A DNA stretch of 64,000 nucleotides from a virus: the IMG/VR virus record IMGVR_UViG_3300019752_000005, positions 1 to 64,000 of that record. One strand, 5' to 3'. Numbering within the stretch: the first letter of the stretch is position 1; each line of letters starts with the position of its first letter. This document shows, one piece after another, positions 57,758 to 64,000 of the stretch. The notes beneath the pieces were generated by a model. It was not told the origin of the DNA, ran no database searches, and saw only the letters and a program-made list of their open reading frames with translations. A program made the position numbers and the translations under genes.

Positions 57758-58011
57758 ACCTCAACCACATAATTAATGTATTTAATTTTGTGGTTTTGAC
57801 CATATAAAGGAAATTTGCTGTCCCCCATAGGATGTCTTCTAAATGCCTCGTTAAAAACATTTACCATTTTACCATGCTGTTTCAATAGTTGGATTCTGGT
57901 TTGTGACAACTGTCTTAATCTGAGTAAAGCTTTATCTTTATTAACGAAGTCACCTAACACCCATAATACATTACCATGCTCATTAACTGCTATAACTTGA
58001 TGTATTTTCAT
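57754..58011 (-). CDS. Unknown small basic protein
   Basis: 85 residues, overlapping the methylase start by 4 bases. A central basic helix (ALLRLRQLSQTRIQLLKQHG). No family recognised. Confidence 0.45.
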   Translation of the reverse strand: MKIHQVIAVNEHGNVLWVLGDFVNKDKALLRLRQLSQTRIQLLKQHGKMVNVFNEAFRRHPMGDSKFPLYGQNHKIKYINYVVEV

Positions 58012-58024
58012 TATCTATCTCGCA

Positions 58025-58053
58025 CAAAAAAAGGATACCTTATCGCATCCTTT
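58025..58053 (-). terminator. Rho-independent terminator
   Basis: AAAGGAT (58030-58036) pairs with ATCCTTT (58047-58053); on the minus strand it is followed by a T run. It ends the exonuclease-containing transcript. Confidence 0.75.
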
Positions 58054-58081
58054 AATTATAGTGTAGATCTTACAAATTTCT

Positions 58082-58306
58082 TTACACAGACATAATCCAA
58101 TCCATTAACTCTGTTGTTGGCTCAAGCACACATAGTTCTGAGTGATTAAATACAGCATTAATACATACATTTTCTTCATCAACTTTACACCCAAGATGTT
58201 CACCCATTTTATATGCATGAAAACCATGATCAGAGTGATGTAAGCTTGCATCATCCATAAACTCAGCTATCAACTCTCTCATTTCGTTATCTGTGAGGTG
58301 TTGCAT
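58082..58306 (-). CDS. Unknown small acidic protein
   Basis: 74 residues, acidic, with ASLHHSDHGFHAYKMGEHLG. No family recognised. Overlaps the upstream gene by 28 bases. Confidence 0.45.
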   Translation of the reverse strand: MQHLTDNEMRELIAEFMDDASLHHSDHGFHAYKMGEHLGCKVDEENVCINAVFNHSELCVLEPTTELMDWIMSV

Positions 58307-58608
58307 GGAAATAATTCCTGTAGTTTGTTTAACGTAGGTTCTATTAGCTGGATAACCTCTAAAGCCTTTAATTTAGCTTTATCTCTATCATCCTCGTTAA
58401 CATAATAGATAAGCTCATTAAATATGTCAAGGGTGTGCTTTGGTATTGATGTGCATCTGCTTGGAAATATTTCTATTTGCACAGAATTTAAACCGCATTT
58501 CTTATCTAAAGAATCTGAAGCTAATACGGTAGTAGATATTCTATAAATTCCCTTGTATTGTTCAAATTCATTTTCCGATACCAGCAGTCTCTTTATTATT
58601 TTCAACAA
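58279..58608 (-). CDS. Unknown small protein
   Basis: 109 residues, probably soluble and helical. Overlaps the exonuclease gene by 7 bases and the downstream gene by 28. No family recognised. Confidence 0.45.
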   Translation of the reverse strand: MLKIIKRLLVSENEFEQYKGIYRISTTVLASDSLDKKCGLNSVQIEIFPSRCTSIPKHTLDIFNELIYYVNEDDRDKAKLKALEVIQLIEPTLNKLQELFPCNTSQITK

Positions 58609-59276
58609 TTTAAAACCTTTATTAGTTCGTTAGTTATAACCACATCTTGCTTACAATATTCATGCAGTAACTTGAATTCTTTTTCCTTGTACGCATCCCA
58701 TACCAACGCACCACACATAGCTTGCTTTTTATAATTCAATGTTTTAGCACCATAACCAAGTAAAGATAAGGACGCGTTATCCATAGAAACACCTCTCTCG
58801 TCTGAAATCATTTTCATTACATCAACACTACGTGACCAGTACCTTTTACTTTCATAAACTGGAAATAGTTCTGGTACTGGAATATTCATCTTAATAAAAG
58901 AATTTCTAAGTAAAAATAGATCATAACTTGATGAATTATACCCATACCAGATTGTTTTCAAACACACGTTATCACCCACCCAACTATAAAGTTTCTCCAT
59001 GATATTTTCTCCGTCGAAGCAATCTATGGTGTGATGGGTGTTATCCACATAAACATGAATCAAAATTGGTTCTGCATACAACGGATTTAATGATGTTTTT
59101 CTAACTAAATCTTGGTATCTACCATCTATAGCATCATCGGTATCCCACGATTCTTTTAAAGCTTTTCTCGTATTGTGCTTTGGCTTGGAATTAATAGATT
59201 CCTCTCTAAACTTTTCCAATAACACAGGATTACTTGTTGGAATTGCTTCCACGTCAAACACTAATTTTCTAATCAT
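58602..59276 (-). CDS. DEDD-type 3'-5' exonuclease (polymerase B proofreading-like)
   Basis: 224 residues from ATG 59276, with GGGAG upstream; a longer frame would reach into the divergent portal gene. ExoI FDVEAIP, ExoII IWYGYNSSSYDLFLLRN and ExoIII LLHEYCKQDVVITNEL give the four acids. It resembles stand-alone exonucleases related to family B polymerases. A proofreading or recombination role is likely. The motif at 58719 lies inside (read KKQAMCG). Confidence 0.75.
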   Translation of the reverse strand: MIRKLVFDVEAIPTSNPVLLEKFREESINSKPKHNTRKALKESWDTDDAIDGRYQDLVRKTSLNPLYAEPILIHVYVDNTHHTIDCFDGENIMEKLYSWVGDNVCLKTIWYGYNSSSYDLFLLRNSFIKMNIPVPELFPVYESKRYWSRSVDVMKMISDERGVSMDNASLSLLGYGAKTLNYKKQAMCGALVWDAYKEKEFKLLHEYCKQDVVITNELIKVLNC

Positions 59277-59327
59277 AATACTCCCGCTATATTTTAATAT
59301 TAATAATAAAAATAGGTATTTTAACAT

Positions 59328-60812
59328 ATGAGCATAGAATATGATATAGAAAGTCCTGAGTACGCAGCGCATAAGAAAAATTGGATTATAACCCAAGACT
59401 TAATGGGCGGTACTCCAGTTATGCGTGAAAAAGGAGAAGAATACCTATTTAAAAATGAAAAAGAAGGTGAAAAAAAATATAGACATAGATTAGAAAGTTC
59501 TACATTATACAATGCTTATCGCTCAACATCAATTAGGCTTATTGGTCAAATACTGCATGATAGGATTATGATAGATGATAGCTCAACAAATGAATTCAAA
59601 GAGTGGATGAAGAACGTTGACAGGCAAGGTAATGATATTAACATGTTTGCCAAGCAAATCTGCTATGACGCTTATCATTTTGGTGTGGCTCATATATTCA
59701 CAGAAATGCCTGATAAAAGTAAACTAGAAAAAGAGTATGATGATGCTGGTATTCCTTATACAATGCAAACCGATATTGAACATGGGATAAAGCCATATCT
59801 ATGCAGGGTATCCCCCATGAATGTTTTAGCAATTAGATTTGATACTAAATTTGGCGTTAAGGAGCCTTACTATGTTAGAACAATAGAAAGAAATCAAATT
59901 GAAGATGAAGAAAACCCACTAGTAACTATTGAACAAAAAGTAGTTAGAGAGTTTAGAAGAGGGGTATTGGTTACCCATACAAAAACAGGCGATGGGCAAT
60001 GGGAATCTAAAACAAGGAATAATTATAAGAAAAGAATACCGATTACCACGCTTTATTTTAGACAGGATGGGGATGGTTACGGAAGACCTGTAGCTGAGGA
60101 TCAGGCTTATGATAACGTTAAGCATTGGCAAATACAAAGTGACACTGAAAACTCCGCAAGATTTAGCAGGTTCCCTATGCTGTCAGTTATTGGTGTTGAT
60201 AAGAGTGAAATAGATCAATTTAAGGTTATTAGTCCAGATAAGGTATATACAACTTCACAGAAGGATGCAAAAATTGGATATATTGAATCTAGGGGTGAAG
60301 CTATTAGTATTGGTGAAAAACAGTTAGAACGCCTTGAAAGACAAATGGACGCAATGGGTACACAATTACTCATGCCTACATCAGGTAAAATGACAGCTAC
60401 AGAAGCCGCTATTAAGAACGCAGGTTCTCAAGCCACAATAAACTCCCTGATACTTGTTTTAGAGTCAGCATTAAATCACGCGCTAGGGCTTGCAGATACA
60501 TGGTATACCACCACCATAAACACCTATAAAGGTTCTATAACATTGTCATTAGACGCACAATTTGAAGAATCAAAACCAGATCCACAGCTATTATTAGCAT
60601 TACATAAGCTTGCAGGGGAGTTAAGTATATTTAGTCCAGAAGCAGTGGCTGAAATAATTAAATCTTTATACGATTGGCTACCAGAACAAAGTGCAGAAGA
60701 TATTGTTGCTGATGCAGAGGATACATCCAATGATGTTGGAATGGAATCTTTACCAGAAGGCGAAGATTTAGATGAACTTATTGATGATGAGCTGGACGAG
60801 GAAGAAGATTAG
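59328..60812 (+). CDS. Portal protein, DUF4055 type
   Basis: A 494-residue protein that would form the dodecameric DNA gate of the capsid. Typical DUF4055 features: early TLYNAYRSTSIRLIGQILHD, the CRVSPMNVLAIRFDT segment, IPITTLYFRQDG, then YDNVKHWQIQSDTENSARFSRFPML and MDAMGTQLLMPTSGKMTATEA. It ends in a very acidic tail. It is divergent from the exonuclease and separated by 8 kb from terminase. Confidence 0.85.
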   Translation: MSIEYDIESPEYAAHKKNWIITQDLMGGTPVMREKGEEYLFKNEKEGEKKYRHRLESSTLYNAYRSTSIRLIGQILHDRIMIDDSSTNEFKEWMKNVDRQGNDINMFAKQICYDAYHFGVAHIFTEMPDKSKLEKEYDDAGIPYTMQTDIEHGIKPYLCRVSPMNVLAIRFDTKFGVKEPYYVRTIERNQIEDEENPLVTIEQKVVREFRRGVLVTHTKTGDGQWESKTRNNYKKRIPITTLYFRQDGDGYGRPVAEDQAYDNVKHWQIQSDTENSARFSRFPMLSVIGVDKSEIDQFKVISPDKVYTTSQKDAKIGYIESRGEAISIGEKQLERLERQMDAMGTQLLMPTSGKMTATEAAIKNAGSQATINSLILVLESALNHALGLADTWYTTTINTYKGSITLSLDAQFEESKPDPQLLLALHKLAGELSIFSPEAVAEIIKSLYDWLPEQSAEDIVADAEDTSNDVGMESLPEGEDLDELIDDELDEEED

Positions 60813-60826
60813 ATAGTTATTAATGA

Positions 60827-60843
60827 GAGGGTTGCCAGCCCTC
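60827..60843. terminator. Hairpin between convergent genes
   Basis: GAGGG (60827-60831) pairs with CCCTC (60839-60843) around a seven-base loop. No real T run, so a weak call. Confidence 0.4.
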
Positions 60844-60852
60844 CATATTTAA

Positions 60853-61317
60853 TTAATCCCTGCACTGATAGTTTTTCATGTGATCTTCTTCACATAGTTG
60901 ATGGTAGTTGTCATAGGTTTCATTAATAATGCCATTCAACCCATAAAAATCAGATACATCCCCACAAATATCGTGGTAACTTTCCTCTATTTCATCAACA
61001 TAAGCCTGTACTACTGAGCTAATTTTTGTTGCAGAAATTGTATCAAACATTATCGATACATTTGTATCATCATGGTATTTTTGTGTTGAAATTGCAAGTT
61101 TTTTTGCGATATCTTCAGGTGACTCGCATTTAGATCCAATAATGAAAATAGGGTCAAAACCACCCTTGCATAATTCACTTACCGCGTTATCAAAGTCAGA
61201 TTCATCCCCTTCTGTATCACAGAACAAACACTCCAAGTCCTCTAAACTATTAATACTAATGTTTTCATACTGAGATAAATCAACTTCTTTTGCTGTGTTG
61301 TATTCTAATCTGAGCAT
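60853..61317 (-). CDS. Unknown acidic protein
   Basis: 154 residues, strongly acidic, with several cysteines, no membrane segment and no known family. A consensus-like promoter lies just upstream. Confidence 0.5.
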   Translation of the reverse strand: MLRLEYNTAKEVDLSQYENISINSLEDLECLFCDTEGDESDFDNAVSELCKGGFDPIFIIGSKCESPEDIAKKLAISTQKYHDDTNVSIMFDTISATKISSVVQAYVDEIEESYHDICGDVSDFYGLNGIINETYDNYHQLCEEDHMKNYQCRD

Positions 61318-61354
61318 ATCTATTTACCTATATGGTGTTGTTATGTATGTGATA

Positions 61355-61384
61355 ATTATAAATGAACACAGCAAGTAAAGTCAA
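61355..61384 (-). promoter_or_regulatory. Sigma-70-like promoter
   Basis: On the minus strand TTGACT (61384-61379), an 18-base spacer and a perfect TATAAT (61360-61355), 38 bases before the acidic gene. Confidence 0.65.
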
Positions 61385-61888
61385 TTATTTATTTGGAATA
61401 AACACATACTCTTTTACTTCAAATAAACCATTATCATTCATATCCAGTACAACATCCTTAATAACCCCTTTTTCAAAATTAACCAATGGGATATAAAGCT
61501 TTTCTGAAGAAAAAACAGGTTTATAATCACTAATTATTTCGAATTTAGAGTAGGTTTGATGTTTATATCCAAATGATGCTGGATTATACGTTCCTTCTCT
61601 TGTTGTTGGGTCAAATATAAAGTTAACCCAGCACTTAGTTATATCTGTGTTGGCTGGACACCTCTGATTTAAAGCAAATATATTTAAATCACCATCATTA
61701 TTAATTGTTCCCTCCCATACATAGTCTTCACTGTAAATTGTGTTACCAGAAGACTTTGTAAACTCTATCTCTTGAGTGCTGAATATATCGTACTCAATCT
61801 TTAACGTCGTATTTGCATAATCATTAATATCCGCTGCTGATAATGCTGTGGAAGTTAATAATAATCCTGTTGCTAATAATTTTTTCAT
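61385..61888 (-). CDS. Secreted or periplasmic protein
   Basis: 167 residues with a classical signal peptide (MKKLLATGLLLTSTALSAA, cleavage probably after Ala). The mature part is beta-rich with two cysteines (QRCPA, TKCWV) that may form a disulfide. No family recognised; it may alter the envelope, for example against superinfection. Confidence 0.55.
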   Translation of the reverse strand: MKKLLATGLLLTSTALSAADINDYANTTLKIEYDIFSTQEIEFTKSSGNTIYSEDYVWEGTINNDGDLNIFALNQRCPANTDITKCWVNFIFDPTTREGTYNPASFGYKHQTYSKFEIISDYKPVFSSEKLYIPLVNFEKGVIKDVVLDMNDNGLFEVKEYVFIPNK

Positions 61889-61899
61889 ATTCGTATTCC

Positions 61900-62445
61900 T
61901 TAGTAGTTATGGTTTAAATTGTCATTAATTAAAATATTTGGCGTTTTTTTATCACCAAAAGTTATTGCAGCTATATTATCGCTATTACTTAGCGCGTCAC
62001 TCTTATATCCAACATAGAATCCGCGCCGAGAAAATCCAACAATAAAGCTATCTTTTTTATCCCCATCGAATAAAATTTCATATAAATCATATACTAAACT
62101 TACATCTATTTTATCTAATATGTTATCAGTTTTAAATGTACAGCTATCAAGAACAAAAGATAACTTTCCATTCCTTTCAACTGCACACAAGATATCATCT
62201 CGATTAATGATCGTCTCAATATTTGATGCAGGTATTTCATTTTTAACTGATAGTGTTATCTTGCATTTCAAACCAAGTTTAGTGCCGTATTCAATCAAGC
62301 TTGATTTCTTAAATCTAACCTCAATACCAAAGATTAAAACACAAAATAACGTTTTAGTTTCTCTATTTATTCTACCCACTGTTGAAATGTAAGGATTGGA
62401 AACCCTTACGTGTTGACCAACTTTAATCATTACTTTACCACTCAT
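61900..62445 (-). CDS. Unknown protein
   Basis: 181 residues. The start GQHVRVSNPYISTVGRINRETKTLF looks like a small SH3-type barrel as in KOW-like domains, followed by a beta-rich part. No firm family. 11 bases upstream of the secreted-protein gene. Confidence 0.45.
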   Translation of the reverse strand: MSGKVMIKVGQHVRVSNPYISTVGRINRETKTLFCVLIFGIEVRFKKSSLIEYGTKLGLKCKITLSVKNEIPASNIETIINRDDILCAVERNGKLSFVLDSCTFKTDNILDKIDVSLVYDLYEILFDGDKKDSFIVGFSRRGFYVGYKSDALSNSDNIAAITFGDKKTPNILINDNLNHNY

Positions 62446-62464
62446 GTTTTTTTATTGCTAATAA

Positions 62465-62578
62465 TTAACATGATACATGTGTAGGGGGCTTAAAGCAAGC
62501 TGGGGGTACTTTCCTAAATATCAATCTACTGTTATCTTTATCTGAACTCTTTAGTGTATTTATTTTATGCACGATCAT
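62465..62578 (-). CDS. Doubtful small peptide
   Basis: A 37-residue frame from ATG 62578 with GGAGG upstream but too close to the start. It contains the dispersed motif at 62492 with its C5 flank. The 183-base gap 62446-62628 otherwise shows nothing clear. Confidence 0.2.
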   Translation of the reverse strand: MIVHKINTLKSSDKDNSRLIFRKVPPACFKPPTHVSC

Positions 62579-62628
62579 ACCCTCCACACTCTCATGCAAG
62601 AGAAATAAATTAACAAAAATAAATATTA

Positions 62629-62928
62629 TCAATAATAATCGCATTTACTAAAGCAGATTGTATTACCATCTAATACAGAAACATCATAGCCACCCAGAAC
62701 ACCTATGAACTTACAATCAACTAATGTGTGATGGGCGGTTGTTATTTTTCTTGTGTACGGATAATTCCTGCAAAGATAGAAAAATAACTCCATTGTTAAT
62801 TTTTTATATAAAACAAAAATATCTTCAGATATATCATTATTCAACCCTACTAACTCATGATAGGTTGATAATAATTTAGCGCAAACTTCCATTAATGTTT
62901 CTAAATAATCCATCTCATGCAGATTCAT
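62629..62928 (-). CDS. Unknown protein
   Basis: 99 residues from ATG 62928, preceded by AAGG; a longer frame would overlap the upstream gene. Helical first half (LETLMEVCAKLLSTYHELVG), beta-like end. No family recognised. Confidence 0.45.
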   Translation of the reverse strand: MNLHEMDYLETLMEVCAKLLSTYHELVGLNNDISEDIFVLYKKLTMELFFYLCRNYPYTRKITTAHHTLVDCKFIGVLGGYDVSVLDGNTICFSKCDYY

Positions 62929-62942
62929 AATAACACAGCCTT

Positions 62943-63107
62943 TTAAAACGGCTTTCCTACACTTAATTTTGTATCCTGATGAAACTCGCATCTTATTCTT
63001 TCCACAGAAAAGAATTTATCATTTGATTCAATGCATCGCCTAATTATTGAGCCACCCTGTGGAAAATCTGTGTTAGATATTAATAGTTTATCATTAACTT
63101 TAATCAT
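62943..63107 (-). CDS. Unknown small protein
   Basis: 54 residues from ATG 63107; an earlier start would run into the hairpin upstream. A KVNDKLLISN start, no family recognised. Confidence 0.4.
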   Translation of the reverse strand: MIKVNDKLLISNTDFPQGGSIIRRCIESNDKFFSVERIRCEFHQDTKLSVGKPF

Positions 63108-63128
63108 TTTATCTCTTTTTAACTTGTG

Positions 63129-63162
63129 AAACGGCACTTAGTGTGTGCCGTTTTAGTTTTTT
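63129..63162 (+). terminator. Strong hairpin with T run on the plus strand
   Basis: AAACGGCAC (63129-63137) pairs perfectly with GTGCCGTTT (63145-63153), followed by a T-rich stretch on the plus strand. The surrounding genes run leftward, so it has the orientation of a terminator for antisense transcription; on the minus strand it lacks a T run. Confidence 0.6.
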
Positions 63163-63164
63163 GA

Positions 63165-64000
63165 TTACACCCTAACTAAGAATAAAGTAGCGAATCCGCT
63201 ACACTTAAAAACCCCAAATTCGCCAATTTTACCAATATAATCACCTTGCACACCACCATAATTAAAAGTGATGGTGGTTACATCGCATTTATCCCCAATA
63301 ACTATTTTATCTAAAGGAAACCATTTTAACATTTTACGATAAACGCTAAATACCATTGTGCGGTATTTCTTAAGTAATTCATCACGCTTAATGCGAACAG
63401 ATAAGTGATAATCAATTTCCCAGTCATATTCAAATTTAGGCGGGTTTTGCAATGATTTATTGGAATATTCCAACTCTTTATATAGCTTCTCACACCCTTT
63501 GATATCTTGCTGTAAATCTTGGATGGTATACTTAAGGTGATATTTATTGCTGTCCTTATTTAGTACATTAAGAACAGCGTTATCTATGCCCCCTTTGATA
63601 TCTACATCCACACCCCATTTAGCAGCTTTTCTAGGAAAACTATGTGGTGCTAAATCATCTGTCTCAGGAACTTTTAACATCAGTTTTTCTTTGCGAGATT
63701 TAAAATAATCTATAATAGATTTAATCTCTTTCAATAACCCTTCCATCTCACGCTGTCTAACAATATTGGTATCACATCGATCTTCAACAGATGTTTTTAA
63801 CAAACTATCTCTCCAATCATCAGCCATTTTAACCTCTAAACGAATACTTTTACCACTATTTAGCTCATGATTAACCCACTTCTTTCTATCCTCTTCCACA
63901 TCCTTCATGGCTTGACGTGCAGCTTTTGAAACACCATTTTCTTTACCAGCTACAGGCACCTTAATACAACATTGATAGCACCAACTGTGCGGATTAGGAA
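63165..64000 (-). CDS. Unknown phage protein, 5' end beyond the window
   Basis: The frame is open without a stop to the window edge, so the GTG at 63959 need not be the start. The visible part (at least 278 residues) begins with SWCYQCCIKVPVAGKENGVSKAARQ, then a charged helical region and a C-terminal beta-rich part. The cysteines near the edge suggest a metal or disulfide site. It may be a structural or morphogenesis protein, but no family is recognised. Confidence 0.5.
   Translation of the reverse strand, partial: PNPHSWCYQCCIKVPVAGKENGVSKAARQAMKDVEEDRKKWVNHELNSGKSIRLEVKMADDWRDSLLKTSVEDRCDTNIVRQREMEGLLKEIKSIIDYFKSRKEKLMLKVPETDDLAPHSFPRKAAKWGVDVDIKGGIDNAVLNVLNKDSNKYHLKYTIQDLQQDIKGCEKLYKELEYSNKSLQNPPKFEYDWEIDYHLSVRIKRDELLKKYRTMVFSVYRKMLKWFPLDKIVIGDKCDVTTITFNYGGVQGDYIGKIGEFGVFKCSGFATLFLVRV

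Larger units (their letters stand above)
380..62501. repeat. Dispersed 10-bp motif AGCTTGCTTT, 15 exact copies
   Basis: Exact copies on the plus strand start at 380, 2492, 3438, 11600, 19313, 25868, 34321, 38608, 41438, 45842 and 58719. Reverse copies (AAAGCAAGCT) start at 7362, 11269, 42685 and 62492. Several share flanks, giving CCAGCTTGCTTTT or CCCCCAGCTTGCTTT (3438, 45842, 62492). One-mismatch copies include 31287, 50248 and 56547. At this base composition about 0.14 copies are expected on both strands together. Most copies are inside genes, in more than one reading frame (for example read as KQA, KAS or SLL), so selection appears to act on the DNA or RNA and not on protein. Confidence 0.85.

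Noticed and set aside
1-64000. CRISPR array
   Set aside because: I scanned the gene-free gaps for regularly spaced direct repeats of 25-40 bases and found none; the only related structure is the single inverted element at 175-245.
1-64000. tRNA or rRNA genes
   Set aside because: No cloverleaf with a GTTCRA-type loop or rRNA-like stretch was recognised by eye. A covariance scan would be needed to be certain.

Overview
The window looks like an internal piece of the genome of a large tailed bacteriophage, not a chromosome. It has about 35% G+C by eye and tightly packed, often overlapping genes on both strands. It carries a portal protein (DUF4055 type), a large terminase with a likely small subunit upstream, two head-tail completion-type genes, and a broad phage replication and nucleotide set. 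I saw no tRNA, rRNA or insertion sequence. TTGACA/TATAAT promoters, a ProQ/FinO-like RNA chaperone and a Fur-box-like site suggest a Gram-negative, probably gammaproteobacterial host; this is inference. The genetic code is standard. The gene at the right edge is cut by the window end.

Layout. 0-4.5 kb: PD-(D/E)XK nuclease, DUF3268-like zinc protein, dNMP kinase, HK97-gp10-like tail completion protein, RecD-like helicase. 4.6-20.6 kb (plus strand): an accessory block of many short membrane proteins around a compact CRISPR-Cas effector operon (cas6, a Cas10d-like large subunit, csc2/cas7, csc1/cas5; 6.4-11.2 kb). It also holds a second RecD/Dda-like helicase, RtcB RNA ligase, two small genes with interrupted frames, and a structured RNA candidate at 20.2 kb. 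20.6-41.5 kb (mostly minus strand): B12-dependent ribonucleotide reductase, beta-clamp, an unusual membrane-anchored HTH protein, a transglycosylase/M15 peptidase, ProQ-like protein, SF2 helicase, dUTPase, SSB-like protein, Sak4-like ATPase and AEP primase-helicase. 42.1-51.3 kb (plus): TOPRIM protein, thymidylate synthase, DHFR, RusA-like resolvase, Doc/Fic protein, terminase. 51.3-59.3 kb (minus): a paralogous family of unknown genes, a Dam-like methylase and a DEDD exonuclease. 59.3-60.8 kb: portal. 60.8-64 kb (minus): unknown and secreted proteins.

How it works together. Class II RNR, ThyA, DHFR, dUTPase and dNMP kinase would make dNTPs. The primase-helicase, clamp, SSB-like protein, Sak4-like ATPase, PD-(D/E)XK nuclease, DEDD exonuclease, RusA-like enzyme and helicases would serve replication and recombination. 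No DNA polymerase is visible, so it is probably outside the window. RtcB and the ProQ-like protein point to RNA repair and RNA-based regulation.

The most interesting signals are: (1) a type I-D-like crRNA-guided complex that, in this window, lacks the Cas10d HD nuclease, Cas3, Cas4, adaptation genes and an array; (2) a 10-bp motif AGCTTGCTTT (reverse AAAGCAAGCT) found 15 times in 64 kb in different reading frames; (3) a dense cluster of TGGAAT/ATTCCA around 30.1-31.0 kb; (4) a 71-bp inverted-repeat element near the left edge containing a CRISPR-like stem-loop; (5) a structured RNA with its own terminator at 20.18-20.31 kb.
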